This document shows positions 7,432 to 15,976 of a stretch of 21,580 nucleotides of DNA, in pieces (positions within the stretch are counted from its first letter, which is position 1; the number at the start of each line of letters is the position of its first letter). A program made the position numbers and the translations under genes. The stretch covers positions 1 to 21,580 of the forward strand of contig CAKUHB010000037.1 of the NCBI GenBank assembly GCA_934655875.1. The letters are read 5' to 3'. Below the pieces are notes generated by a model. That model was not told where the DNA came from. It did no database searches and was given only the letters and a program-made list of their open reading frames with translations. The stretch comes from an uncultured Oscillospiraceae bacterium (GTDB lineage: Bacteria; Bacillota; Clostridia; Oscillospirales; Oscillospiraceae).

Positions 7432-8343
7432 TTGCCCAAAAAACCGAAAAGCAGACTGCTCCGAAAGGAAGCCAGAGCTGCATACATCTATCTGATCCCC
7501 GCGTTCATCGGATTGATCGTCCTGACCTACGTTCCGCTGGTCGCAGTGTTCGGCCTGAGCTTCTTCAAATGGGGCGGGACGGGCGTGCCCGAATGGGTCG
7601 GTCTCGGCAATTATATCAAGCTGTTTACCTCGGATCCGTACTTTACCGAATCTGTCAAGGTCACCATTTATTTCTCCCTGCTGGCTGTTATCGGCAGCAT
7701 GATCTATTCTCTGGTGATCGCGCTGCTGCTCAATCGGAATATTCCCGCGAGAGGATTTTTCCGCGCGGTTTTTTATCTGCCCTACGTGCTGCCCGCAACG
7801 GCTGTTTACATCGGCTGGAGCTGGCTGTATAATACGGAGTGGGGCCTGTTCAACTACATTCTCAGCAAGCTCGGCATCGAGCGGCTGATGTTTGTCAGCT
7901 CCTCGTCGCAGGTCGTGCCGTCTCTGGCGCTGATCGCGGTGTGGCTGTCCGGCAACCTGATCGTCATTTTCCTTGCAGGCTTGCAGAACGTGCCGCGTGT
8001 GTACCACGAAGCTGCGCAGATCGACGGCGCGAACAGCTGGCAGCGCTTCTGGAACGTGACGATCCCGAGCATGACGCCGATCATCTTCTATAACATGCTC
8101 ATGGCGCTCATCACCAACATGCAGGTCGTCACCCCGGCGCTTGCACTGACGAAGGGCGGGCCGGGCAAATCCTCGTATTTCATTTCCTATATGCTGTATA
8201 ACTACGCGTTCAAGCAGCGCGGCAAGCTTGGTCTGGCGTGTGCCATCGCGTTCGTGCTGTTTTTGCTGATCGGCGCGTTCACACTGATCCTGTTTGCAAC
8301 CAGCAAGAGCTGGATCTTCTATGAAGGAGGGGAGAACAAATGA
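7432..8343 (+). CDS. Sugar ABC transporter permease (MalF/UgpA-like)
   Basis: 303 residues with about six hydrophobic segments. It forms one half of the membrane channel of the CUT1 importer. The family EAA loop is visible as EAAQIDGANSWQRFW, which contacts the ATPase. The N-terminal AAYIYLIPAFIGLIVLTYVP and the TKGGPGKSSYF segments are typical of MalF/UgpA-type subunits. The TTG at 7432 is preferred because GGTGA sits five bases upstream; a GTG at 7423 lies inside that ribosome site. The gene overlaps the next permease by ATGA (8340-8343). No ATPase gene is in the operon, so a shared multi-sugar ATPase (MsmK/MsiK type) encoded elsewhere is presumed. Confidence 0.92.
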   Translation: MPKKPKSRLLRKEARAAYIYLIPAFIGLIVLTYVPLVAVFGLSFFKWGGTGVPEWVGLGNYIKLFTSDPYFTESVKVTIYFSLLAVIGSMIYSLVIALLLNRNIPARGFFRAVFYLPYVLPATAVYIGWSWLYNTEWGLFNYILSKLGIERLMFVSSSSQVVPSLALIAVWLSGNLIVIFLAGLQNVPRVYHEAAQIDGANSWQRFWNVTIPSMTPIIFYNMLMALITNMQVVTPALALTKGGPGKSSYFISYMLYNYAFKQRGKLGLACAIAFVLFLLIGAFTLILFATSKSWIFYEGGENK

Positions 8344-9191
8344 GCCTGAAAAGTCAAAAGCGCCGGCAGCGGACGGCGGACGTGCTCTGCTTCCTGCTGG
8401 TGATCCTGTTCTCCTGCGCGGCCATGCTGCCGATCTGGTGGATCTTCCGCTCCAGCCTGATGTCGAACGCGGAACTGTTCAAATGGCCGCCCGCGTTCTT
8501 CCCGCCGCGCTGGCTGTTCTCCAACTACGCCAATACGCTGCAATATTTCAAGTTCTGGACGTACCTGAAGAATACGATGCTCATTATCGTGCCGTCTGTC
8601 GTCGCCGGTACGATCACCGCGACGATGTGCGGCTATGCCTTCGCGCGCCTGCGCTTCAAGCTCCGCGGCTTCCTCTTTACGCTCTGCATCGGCTCGATGC
8701 TGCTGCCGACGATGGTCACGCTCGTGCCGCTGTACGTCATGTGGACGAAGTTCCTCGGCCTGTCCGACACGTATTGGCCGCTGATCCTGCCGTATTTCTG
8801 CGGCGGCGGCGCATTCAATATTTTCCTCATCCGCCAGTTTGTCATGTCTGTCCCGCGCGAGCTGGACGAAGCCGCGACGATCGACGGTGCAGGCTATTTC
8901 CGCATCCTGACGAGCGTGATTGTTCCGGCCATCAAGCCGGCCATGATCGTCGTTGCCATGTTTTTGTTCATCCAGATCTGGAACGATCTGCTCCAGCAGA
9001 TGGTCTATATCAATACGGAAGCAAAATTCACGATCTCCATGGGCCTGAGCCAGCTGAAGGGCTCGCTCAAGACAGACTGGTCTGCCATCATGTGCGGCAC
9101 CTGTATGTCGTTCGTGCCCGGCGTGGTCTTCTACCTGCTCGGCCAGCGGTACTTTGTCGAAGGTATCGTCATGACCGGCATGAAAAACTGA
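8340..9191 (+). CDS. Sugar ABC transporter permease (MalG/UgpE-like)
   Basis: 283 residues, about six membrane segments, partner of the preceding permease. The EAA loop reads DEAATIDGAGYFRI; the LPTMVTLVPLYVMW and FLFIQIWNDLLQ segments are typical of MalG/UgpE subunits. The start overlaps the upstream stop (ATGA) with GGAGGGG before it, so translation is coupled. Its own stop overlaps the next start (TGATG). Confidence 0.93.
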   Translation: MSLKSQKRRQRTADVLCFLLVILFSCAAMLPIWWIFRSSLMSNAELFKWPPAFFPPRWLFSNYANTLQYFKFWTYLKNTMLIIVPSVVAGTITATMCGYAFARLRFKLRGFLFTLCIGSMLLPTMVTLVPLYVMWTKFLGLSDTYWPLILPYFCGGGAFNIFLIRQFVMSVPRELDEAATIDGAGYFRILTSVIVPAIKPAMIVVAMFLFIQIWNDLLQQMVYINTEAKFTISMGLSQLKGSLKTDWSAIMCGTCMSFVPGVVFYLLGQRYFVEGIVMTGMKN

Positions 9192-9883
9192 TGCCGGGCG
9201 GCCGGCAGAAGCGGCTTGACCTTCCTGCTCCGCAGGAGGGCAGCCGTCGGTTTTTCTATCTGCTCTGGACGTATATCTGGAAGCTCGTGTGGCTGAATGT
9301 GGTGTTCCTGATTTTCTGCGTTCCGGTCATTACGATCCCTGCGGCGATCAGCGCAATGGATCGTGCGCTGATCGTCCTCGTGCGTGACGGCAATGTCCTG
9401 CTCTGGGAGGAATTTCGCGACGAGTTCAGGCGTGATTTCCGCGCCAGTCTGCCGCTGGGACTGATCTTCGGTGCGCTGCTGTTTCTGAGCTACTATCTGC
9501 TCAGCCTCGCGCTCGGGAATCTGACCAATATGCTTGGGCCGGTTGCGTTTGCGCTCGGCCTGCTCGTGCTCTTCTTCTCGCTTGGCCGCGGCAGCTACGC
9601 ATTTTTGCTGCGCGCCATGTTCGACCTGACGACCGGCGAGATCCTGAAAAACGCAAACGCCATGGCGGCTGTCCGCGGCGGGCGCGGCCTGGCCGCGGTG
9701 CTGCTGAACCTGTGCGGCCTGTTTCTGGTCTATGCGTTTTTTCCGTACAGCTTGGTCGCAGTTGCCTTGATCGGCGTCAGTCTGCACCATTTTTTGCTCT
9801 GCTATCTTCTGAACGCTCCGATCCAGGAACGGATCATCGGCCCCTGGGAGGAGCTGCAAGTGCAGAAGGAACAACAAAAATAG
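9191..9883 (+). CDS. DUF624 (YesL-like) membrane protein
   Basis: 230 residues with about five hydrophobic segments. The N-terminal LVWLNVVFLIFCVPVITIPA pattern and the C-terminal NAPIQE..GPW end fit the DUF624/YesL family. These proteins regularly accompany CUT1 transporters for plant cell-wall oligosaccharides; their role is not settled, but a transporter accessory or assembly role is suggested by context. The ATG at 9191 shares one base with the TGA of the upstream permease. It closes the operon before a terminator. An overlong reading frame in the same phase starting inside the first permease is not real. Confidence 0.85.
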   Translation: MPGGRQKRLDLPAPQEGSRRFFYLLWTYIWKLVWLNVVFLIFCVPVITIPAAISAMDRALIVLVRDGNVLLWEEFRDEFRRDFRASLPLGLIFGALLFLSYYLLSLALGNLTNMLGPVAFALGLLVLFFSLGRGSYAFLLRAMFDLTTGEILKNANAMAAVRGGRGLAAVLLNLCGLFLVYAFFPYSLVAVALIGVSLHHFLLCYLLNAPIQERIIGPWEELQVQKEQQK

Positions 9884-9894
9884 GCCGAAAAAAC

Positions 9895-9923
9895 GGCGTA
9901 CCATCCGACCAGGATGGTACGCC
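9895..9923. terminator. Bidirectional terminator between DUF624 and TPR genes
   Basis: Perfect 12-bp stem (9895-9906 with 9912-9923), loop GACCA, flanked by an A-run on the left and TTTT on the right. It serves both converging operons. Confidence 0.92.
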
Positions 9924-9929
9924 ATTTTC

Positions 9930-10721
9930 TTATTCAGGGTCAGAAGCGTCGTGATAAGCGGCAAGAAAGCTGAAGCAGAACCAGAAGCCGCTTCGCGCAA
10001 GGAGCTTTTCTTGCAGCGCGGCGGCTTTTTCCGTCTTGCCGCCGGACTCCAGCAGCACGTAAAGACCGTAAGCCGTCATGGCGTATTGCAGATCGTCCGG
10101 TTCTTCGTCCAGCTCTGCAAGCACGTCTTCCACCCGTGCGCAGCCCGCCGCCGCGCGCATGGCTTTTTCGTACGCCGTGTGGTGGCCGACGTACATATCC
10201 GTGCGGTAATGCTGCTGCAAGGTTTTTTGTGCTGCATCTGTCTTTCCGGCGCGCAGCTGCGACAGAACCAGCCAGTAAACATCCGCAATATACATATCGT
10301 CGTCCTGCGGCGCGATGGCAAGAGAATCCGCGAACGCGGCGGCCGCAGCGTCATAATTCCGCATCAGATAGTGCGCCATGCCGATGCGGTAGCGCGACAT
10401 CACGCTCACGCCGTCCGCCTGCTCGCAGCGTGTGTAATCCGCAAGCGCCTGTTCGGGCTGCAAGGTATCCAGATACTTGGGGCCGCGCTTTCGGTAGGCC
10501 TCCACGCGTGCCGGTTCGAGCGCGATCGCCTGCGTCAGCGCGTCGATCGCTTCCCGGAAACGCAGCTGCCAGCACAGCGCGTCCGCCAGCGCCAGCAGAT
10601 TTTCATACGTCCGCGGCTTTGCATGGCAGGCGAGGACTTCGTCCGTATCGGCAAGCCCGTGCGGCAGGTTTCGGAACTGGCTTTCGTATGACGCGTGTAC
10701 GTCGGCAAAATATTTTCCCAT
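9930..10721 (-). CDS. Tetratricopeptide-repeat protein coupled to the peptide transporter
   Basis: 263 residues, no signal peptide and no membrane segment, so cytoplasmic. About three or four TPR-like helical pairs span residues 40-160, for example ALADALCWQLRFREAIDALT, PARVEAYRKRG..YLDTLQPEQALADY and RIGMAHYLMRNYDAAAAAFA. TPRs mediate protein-protein contact; no enzyme motif is seen. The ATG at 10721 follows the TAA of the upstream permease gene by one base, and its GGAGGGG ribosome site lies within the permease C-terminus, so it is co-translated with the transporter. A role as an adaptor or regulator of the transporter is inferred from this position alone. The extension to an earlier in-frame ATG (12 residues) is unlikely. 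Confidence 0.8.
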   Translation of the reverse strand: MGKYFADVHASYESQFRNLPHGLADTDEVLACHAKPRTYENLLALADALCWQLRFREAIDALTQAIALEPARVEAYRKRGPKYLDTLQPEQALADYTRCEQADGVSVMSRYRIGMAHYLMRNYDAAAAAFADSLAIAPQDDDMYIADVYWLVLSQLRAGKTDAAQKTLQQHYRTDMYVGHHTAYEKAMRAAAGCARVEDVLAELDEEPDDLQYAMTAYGLYVLLESGGKTEKAAALQEKLLARSGFWFCFSFLAAYHDASDPE

Positions 10722-10722
10722 C

Positions 10723-11535
10723 TTACCCCTCCGAAATGGTTTCTTTTCTGGCGGCAAACCAGAGACTTACCGCGTAGAACGCCAGACACAGCAGCATGAT
10801 GCACACACCGGGAGCCAGCAGATACTGATACGCGCCCCGCAAAAACGCGCCGCGCCTGTAGGCAAAATTGACCATCGTGCCCCACGTCGGGCGGTAAAGA
10901 TCGCCAAGCCCCAGAAATGACAGCGTCGACTCCATCATGATGCAGCTGTTCACGCCGAGCAAAAAGCGCGACAGCAGCACATCCGACAAATTCGGCAGCA
11001 TGTGCCGCAGCACGATGTGCGCGCGGCTGTAACCGGCGATCCGGCAGCTCTCCATGAACGGCTGCGTGTGCAGCTGCAAAACCTTCGCGCGCACGGCGCG
11101 CGCCGTGCCGACCCAACTGAACGCCGCGATCAGGACGATCAGGTGCGCGGAAGAGCTGCCAAAAAACGTCGCCAGAACGATGAGGGTAATGAGCTTTGGA
11201 AGCAGAACAAAAATCTGAATAAGACCATTGAAAATCTGCCCGATCCAGCCGCGGAAGCTCCCCAAAATCCCGATACCCGCCCCCAGAATCAGCGTCAGAA
11301 TACTGCTTAAGACGCCGACCAGCAGCGTCTGCCGTGTGCCATAAACAAGCTCCGTAAAAATGTCATAGCCCATCGCGTTTGTGCCGAGCAGATGCCCCCG
11401 GCTTATGGGGAGCCACTTCGTGAACAGTTCTTTTTGACTATAGCTTGTAAAAAGCTCGGGTACAAATGCAGCCAACGCAAAAACGGTCAGCAGCAAGAGT
11501 CCCAAAATGAGCGGCAAAAGTCCTTTCTTTCTCAT
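10723..11535 (-). CDS. Peptide/nickel-type ABC permease (DppC-like)
   Basis: 270 residues, about six membrane segments. The N-terminal single helix followed by HLLGTNAMGYDIFTELVYG is the classic DppC/OppC entry motif. The cytoplasmic loop MESCRIAGYSRAHIVLRHML replaces the EAA motif, and STLSFLGLG..PTWGTMV near the C-terminus is a family signature. With the DppB-like partner it forms the inner-membrane channel for oligopeptides. Its ATG overlaps the stop of the DppB-like gene by four bases. Confidence 0.93.
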   Translation of the reverse strand: MRKKGLLPLILGLLLLTVFALAAFVPELFTSYSQKELFTKWLPISRGHLLGTNAMGYDIFTELVYGTRQTLLVGVLSSILTLILGAGIGILGSFRGWIGQIFNGLIQIFVLLPKLITLIVLATFFGSSSAHLIVLIAAFSWVGTARAVRAKVLQLHTQPFMESCRIAGYSRAHIVLRHMLPNLSDVLLSRFLLGVNSCIMMESTLSFLGLGDLYRPTWGTMVNFAYRRGAFLRGAYQYLLAPGVCIMLLCLAFYAVSLWFAARKETISEG

Positions 11536-12509
11536 GCTCTGCCCTCCGATCTCCGCTTGGGGTCAAGGAGCAGGCAAAGAAAATCGGTAAGCAGAATCGA
11601 CAGCACCATGATGCACGTCGTCACAAACAAAATGCCCTGCATGAGCGGATAATCGAGCGTATAAACGGCTTCTGTCAGCAGTGAGCCCATCCCGCCGATC
11701 GAGAAGATCTTCTCGATCACGACCGAGCCGCCCACGCAGAGCGACACGCTCATCCCCAGCATCGTGAGAAACGGCTGCGCGACCGCGCGCAGAAGATACG
11801 CCCGGCGAATGACGCCGTCCGGCAGCCCGCGCTGCTTCGCGTATAGAATATCCTTCCCATCCGACGCGCTCGCGGCTAGATTGCGCACCAGAAGATACCG
11901 GCTCGGCAGTGCCGCCAGCGTCAGCGTCATGACCGGTAGCACCAGATGCAAAGCCCTGTCCCATATGTATCCCGCCGTGCCGCGCACGGCTTCCGGGGAG
12001 TTGAGACCGGTATAGGGGAGCAGCCGGTTCTGAAAGCAAAATACGGTCATCAGCCCCAGCCCAATGAGAAATGCCGGGACAGCATTGAGGATGATCAAGG
12101 CGGCCGTGGACAACCGGTCAGCCAGACCGTCCTTTTTGTACCCGCACCGAAGCCCCCAGAAAAGTCCGATCCCGGCCGAGAGCAGAACCGCCGGAACGGT
12201 GATCTGCAGCGTATAGCCGATCTTCTCGCCGATGAGCGCCGAGACAGCGGCGTCCTTTTTATACGAATATCCCAGCGTCCCGTCCAGCAGTGAACGCAGA
12301 TAATAGCCAAACTGCACCGGAAGAGATTGGTTCAGATGCAGCGCGTCCTCATAGTACGCGATCTGCGCGGGCGTCATGTCCTGCTCGGAAAAGCCCGTTA
12401 AGTACGCCACAGGATCCCCCGGCAGAAGGCGCGGCAGAAAGAAATTCAAAACCACGACCAGCAGAAAGCACACGAGCGCAAGCAGCATATTTTTTCTGTA
12501 ATCCTTCAC
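11532..12509 (-). CDS. Peptide/nickel-type ABC permease (DppB-like)
   Basis: 325 residues with about six membrane segments. LPRLLPGDPVAYL near the N-terminus and GGSVVIEKIFSIGGMGSLL near the C-terminus are signatures of DppB/OppB/NikB permeases. It overlaps the ATPase gene upstream by four bases (12506-12509) and the DppC-like gene downstream by four (11532-11535). Peptide rather than nickel import is preferred because the nearest upstream gene set includes oligoendopeptidase F. Confidence 0.93.
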   Translation of the reverse strand: MKDYRKNMLLALVCFLLVVVLNFFLPRLLPGDPVAYLTGFSEQDMTPAQIAYYEDALHLNQSLPVQFGYYLRSLLDGTLGYSYKKDAAVSALIGEKIGYTLQITVPAVLLSAGIGLFWGLRCGYKKDGLADRLSTAALIILNAVPAFLIGLGLMTVFCFQNRLLPYTGLNSPEAVRGTAGYIWDRALHLVLPVMTLTLAALPSRYLLVRNLAASASDGKDILYAKQRGLPDGVIRRAYLLRAVAQPFLTMLGMSVSLCVGGSVVIEKIFSIGGMGSLLTEAVYTLDYPLMQGILFVTTCIMVLSILLTDFLCLLLDPKRRSEGRA

Positions 12510-13186
12510 GCCTGCACCTCTTTCAGCCGGTGATCCTCGTCAAATGCATAGACCACATCACAATACCGATCCGTCAGCGCGCGGTCATGGCTGATGAAAA
12601 GCACCGCTCCGCCGCTGGGAACCATCTGCGCCTTGACGAGCGCCAGCAGATTTGCCTGCGTGGATACGTCCAGCATCGACGTCGCTTCGTCCAGAATCAG
12701 AAGTTTTGGCTCCAGAAGCAGACACCGTGCCAGCGCCACGCGCTGCGCTTCGCCGCCGGAGATCTGCCGCGGCAGATGACTGAGGAGCTTGCCCGGAAGC
12801 TGTACCTGTGCAAGAATACCGGCGATCAGCTCCTCCGCGGCCTGCCTGCTTTCGACCAGATGATGATAGGCAATCAGCTCCCGCAGCCCCGCGCCGATCC
12901 TCTGCGACGGATCGAGCGATGCATACGGCTGCTGATAGACCATCTGAATGGCAAGCCCGCGCCTGCGGTCATACGCATTCTTTTCGGATACGAGCAGCTG
13001 CCCGTCAAGGAGAACCTCTCCCGCATCCGGCGGCGCTACGCCGCAGAGGAGCTTTGCAAGCGTCGATTTTCCGATGCCGCTTGCGCCGTACACACCGACA
13101 ATGCTTCCGCCGGGAATGGTCATGAAAACATCCTGCAAAACTGTCTGCTTCCCGAACGCCTTGCAGCAGCCCTTGATCTCAACCAT
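12506..13186 (-). CDS. Peptide ABC transporter ATP-binding protein (DppF/OppF-like)
   Basis: 226 residues, a bare nucleotide-binding domain. Walker A GASGIGKST at 34-42, Q-loop QQPYASLDPSQ around 85-95, signature SGGEAQ at 143-148, Walker B LLILDE at 162-167 and the switch histidine H200 are all present, so it should be active. It is shorter than typical OppF because the C-terminal oligopeptide extension is missing, as in NikE-like subunits. Its ATG lies eight bases inside the preceding ATPase gene. Confidence 0.93.
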   Translation of the reverse strand: MVEIKGCCKAFGKQTVLQDVFMTIPGGSIVGVYGASGIGKSTLAKLLCGVAPPDAGEVLLDGQLLVSEKNAYDRRRGLAIQMVYQQPYASLDPSQRIGAGLRELIAYHHLVESRQAAEELIAGILAQVQLPGKLLSHLPRQISGGEAQRVALARCLLLEPKLLILDEATSMLDVSTQANLLALVKAQMVPSGGAVLFISHDRALTDRYCDVVYAFDEDHRLKEVQA

Positions 13187-14105
13187 GGCAGCACCACCAT
13201 TCTGTTTTCCCGTCTGTGTGTTTTTGCATCGTGCCGTTCAGACAGGCTTCCTCCGCTTCCGGACAGCGGGCATAAAATGGGCAGCCGGAAGCGCCTGCGC
13301 GCAGAGCAGGTGAGGGCTGCATCCCGTTTGCGACCTGTGCTGCCAGAAGCGCTTTCGTGTACGGATGGCGCGGCGCGCGCAGGACAAGCTCTGCCGCACC
13401 CGCTTCCAGCATCCGCCCGCCGCACAGCACAAGGATCCGATCGCAGCGCGCCGCAACGGAAATATCATGCGTGATGATGAGCTTGGCCGCGTCCGGAAAA
13501 ATGGCGTCCAGAAGCGCAAAAAACCGCGTGCGCCCGGCATCGTCCAGCCCGTTTGTCGGCTCGTCCGCAATGAGGAGCCGCGCACGCGAACAGGCCGCCA
13601 GCGCGATCGTCACGCGCTGCGCCATGCCGCCGGAGAGCTGGAACGAATATTTGTCCAGCACATCCTCTGGCGCGTCGAAGCCTGCCAGCCGCAGCTTTTC
13701 CGCGGCCAGCACGGCAAACGCGCTTCGCGGCAGACCGCATTTTTTCAGTCCGTCGTACAGCTGCTTGCGCACCGTGCGTGTGGGGCAGAGGAACTCCGCA
13801 CCGTTCTGCGGAATATACACGAGCCTGTCGCCGCGCAGCGATTGCAGCTGCCTGCCGGTGGGAAGCGCTTCGCCGTCCAGCTGCACGCGCCCGCCCTGCA
13901 TCCGCACGTTCGAGGGGAGAAGCCCCAGAACCGACAGTGCCAGCATGGTTTTGCCCGAGCCGGTCTCGCCGATGATCGCCAGCCGCTGCCCGGAAGCAAG
14001 GGAGAAGGAAACGTCCTGCAAAAGCACGCGCTCACCGCGCGAAAGCTTCGCGGAGATCGTCCCGCAGGCATAGGAAAACGCCGGAGCTGATTCGGCTGTG
14101 TTCAT
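13179..14105 (-). CDS. Peptide ABC transporter ATP-binding protein (DppD/OppD-like)
   Basis: 308 residues. Walker A GETGSGKT at 46-53, Q-loop YIPQNGAEFLCP, signature LSGGMAQR, Walker B LLIADEP and the switch IITHD are intact. The C-terminal oligopeptide-type extension has HPYTKALL followed by CPFYARCPEAEEAC and a final CC, the cysteine set that binds an iron-sulfur cluster in OppD/DppD proteins. The ATG at 14105 is chosen because GGGAGGG lies just upstream; an in-frame ATG nine codons earlier would lie before that site. It leads a tightly overlapping run of five genes and has its own promoter, separated from the binding-protein gene by a terminator. Confidence 0.93.
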   Translation of the reverse strand: MNTAESAPAFSYACGTISAKLSRGERVLLQDVSFSLASGQRLAIIGETGSGKTMLALSVLGLLPSNVRMQGGRVQLDGEALPTGRQLQSLRGDRLVYIPQNGAEFLCPTRTVRKQLYDGLKKCGLPRSAFAVLAAEKLRLAGFDAPEDVLDKYSFQLSGGMAQRVTIALAACSRARLLIADEPTNGLDDAGRTRFFALLDAIFPDAAKLIITHDISVAARCDRILVLCGGRMLEAGAAELVLRAPRHPYTKALLAAQVANGMQPSPALRAGASGCPFYARCPEAEEACLNGTMQKHTDGKTEWWCCHG

Positions 14106-14134
14106 CGGCGTTCCCTCCCATCGCAATTTCAATT

Positions 14135-14177
14135 ATTGTACCGTATCCGGGCGGCGCGCGTAACCCTCCCCGGGGGA
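14135..14177 (-). promoter_or_regulatory. Promoter of the peptide ABC operon with GC-palindrome motif
   Basis: Minus-strand TACAAT (14135-14140) with a weak TTACGC -35 17 bases upstream. The palindrome TCCCCGGGGGA (plus-strand spelling, 14167-14177) lies upstream of the -35, about 44 bases before the predicted start. The same arrangement occurs before the binding-protein gene. Confidence 0.5.
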
Positions 14178-14188
14178 TGGAATTTGAC

Positions 14189-14224
14189 AAAACGCGGAGA
14201 TTTCCGAGGAAATCTCCGCGTTTT
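14189..14224 (-). terminator. Terminator after the peptide-binding protein gene
   Basis: Nearly perfect 17-bp inverted repeat (14189-14205 with 14208-14224) with TTTT following on the minus strand. It separates expression of the binding protein from the ABC genes downstream; T-residues on both sides could also let it act on the plus strand. Confidence 0.85.
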
Positions 14225-14238
14225 TGGATACTGTTTGC

Positions 14239-15948
14239 TTATTTCGCCGTGATCGTGAACCATGTATTCGCATTGTTCAGGCCGAACAGCGCGTCCACGG
14301 TAAAATTCTCATATGCCGCGCTGTGGACAAGGATCTGACTGTCCCAATAGAGCGCAAGCAGCGGCGCGTGCGCAGCGTACCAGTCCTGCAAATCGCCTGC
14401 CGCTTCGGTGTATTCCTCCACGGTCTTCGCTTCGCCCATCGCGGCAAGAATTGTCTGGAACGCTTCGTCAAACACCTGGCAGCCGCCCTGCACGGGGTGC
14501 GTGCCGTCCACATAGATGGATGCAAGCCCGTTCTTCATGCCCATTCCGGCGGCGGTGAAGCCATAGATCGCCGCTTCCATCGTGATGTTGTTCTCAGAGA
14601 ATTTGTTGCTGGTCTTCGCGTTGTAGCTGTCCGCGTCCAGCGTTTCCAGGTTGACCTGCATGCCGAACTGCTCGAGCTGCGTCTTGACCAACTCCGCGTA
14701 GCCGACGTGGGCTTCCTTGCCTGCGTTGCAGGTGAGCGTAAAGGCGCAGACCTCGCCGGAAGCATTCACATAGAAGCCGTCCGCATTCCTTTCCGCGTAA
14801 CCGGCATCTGCCATGCACTGCGCGGCTTTCGTCAGGTCCTGACCGAGCGCTTTGGTCTCCTTATAACCCACGGTCACGGGCGGCACGAAGCCGCGGTTGG
14901 GGTTGATGGCATAGGCGCTGCCGAATACGGTGCGGAAGCTGTCATAGTCCAGCGCGTAGGTGACGGCCAGCCGGAGGTTTTCATCCGCAAAGAGACCGCT
15001 TGCGTTGTTGAACGCCAGCACCGCCGGGGCATTTGCCGCTGTGACGGCTTCGAGCGTCAGCGCATCGGTCGCAGCTAGTACATCCTGATACGAACCGGAA
15101 ACGCCTGTGGAGTATGCCCACGTCATATCCAGATCGCGGCTCTGGAGCGCCAGATACATCGTGTCCTCGTTGCCAAACAGCCGGTATATGATCTTGCCGA
15201 CGTTCGGCGTCTGCGGATAATAGGGATTGGGGACAAAGGTGAGCGTCCCGGCTTCCTTGTTGAAGCTCTCCAGTACATACGGCCCGCAGGTCACACGGGC
15301 TTCGGCCTCCGTGACGGAGTCCTTGCTTTCGTAGACGTGCTTCGGCATAACGCGGAAGGACGTCATGTTGGAAAGCTCGCGGACGTTGGCGGAGGTCAGC
15401 GTCAGGGAGATGGACATTTCATCGTCGGAGAGTGCATAGGACGCATATTTTACTTCCGTGACTTTTCCATCCTCGTCCGTCTGGGAGACAAAGTTCGCGC
15501 TGCCGTTTGCGTCGTCATATTCGAGGGTAAAGAGAATGTCCGCCGCCGTGACCGGCTCGCCGTCCGACCACGTCATGCCCGGCTCGATGGTGTAGACCCA
15601 GGTGACGGAATCCTCCGTGTCATAGGAAGCAAGCAGCGGATGGTAATTGCCTTCTGCGTCCTGCCAGACGAGCGGAAGCTCACTGACGCCGCTGGCGAGC
15701 ATATCAAAGTTGTACTCGCCAAACGTCGCCGACTCAATGACAGCCGTCGTACCGATCGTGAACTGCTCGATCGGGTATGTGGGCGCTTCCGGTTCTGACG
15801 GCTGCGCGGTCTGTTCGGCCTGTTCCGGCTGGTTTTCGGTTTGTGCCGACTGCTGCGTTGTCGGCTGTGTCTGGGGCTCCGGGCTGCTGCACGCGGCGAG
15901 CGCAAGAATCAGGCTCAGGCAGAGCAGCAGTGTAAAAAGCTTTTTCAT
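14239..15948 (-). CDS. Oligopeptide-type substrate-binding lipoprotein (SBP family 5)
   Basis: 569 residues. The N-terminus is a lipoprotein signal, MKKLFTLLL followed by lipobox LAAC with the cysteine at residue 20. A Gln/Thr/Glu/Pro-rich linker covers about residues 21-55. The mature part has the family-5 pattern (VYTIEPGMTWSDGEPVTAADILFTLEYD, then MPKHVYE and YALDYDSFRTVFG). It should bind peptides outside the membrane for the DppBCDF-like unit encoded just downstream. AGGAGG lies seven bases before the ATG at 15948 and four before an adjacent in-frame ATG at 15951; the former spacing is better. It has its own promoter, a structured leader and its own terminator, so it is likely made in excess over the membrane parts. 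Confidence 0.92.
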   Translation of the reverse strand: MKKLFTLLLCLSLILALAACSSPEPQTQPTTQQSAQTENQPEQAEQTAQPSEPEAPTYPIEQFTIGTTAVIESATFGEYNFDMLASGVSELPLVWQDAEGNYHPLLASYDTEDSVTWVYTIEPGMTWSDGEPVTAADILFTLEYDDANGSANFVSQTDEDGKVTEVKYASYALSDDEMSISLTLTSANVRELSNMTSFRVMPKHVYESKDSVTEAEARVTCGPYVLESFNKEAGTLTFVPNPYYPQTPNVGKIIYRLFGNEDTMYLALQSRDLDMTWAYSTGVSGSYQDVLAATDALTLEAVTAANAPAVLAFNNASGLFADENLRLAVTYALDYDSFRTVFGSAYAINPNRGFVPPVTVGYKETKALGQDLTKAAQCMADAGYAERNADGFYVNASGEVCAFTLTCNAGKEAHVGYAELVKTQLEQFGMQVNLETLDADSYNAKTSNKFSENNITMEAAIYGFTAAGMGMKNGLASIYVDGTHPVQGGCQVFDEAFQTILAAMGEAKTVEEYTEAAGDLQDWYAAHAPLLALYWDSQILVHSAAYENFTVDALFGLNNANTWFTITAK

Positions 15949-15976
15949 CATTATTCCTCCTGATAGGGTGTCCTGT

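Noticed and set aside
5837..7483. 548-codon open frame on the minus strand over the binding-protein gene
   Set aside because: Its Gly/Val-rich sequence is the mirror of the C-biased codons of the binding-protein gene; no start signal.
8294..9190. Possible long N-terminal extension of the DUF624 protein
   Set aside because: This part runs out of frame through the second permease and has no membrane pattern; the TGATG junction at 9189-9193 gives the real start.
10723..14105. Nickel rather than peptide specificity of the ABC transporter
   Set aside because: Sequence alone does not separate the two, but nearby oligoendopeptidase F and the oligopeptide-type extension with cysteines on one ATPase favour peptides.
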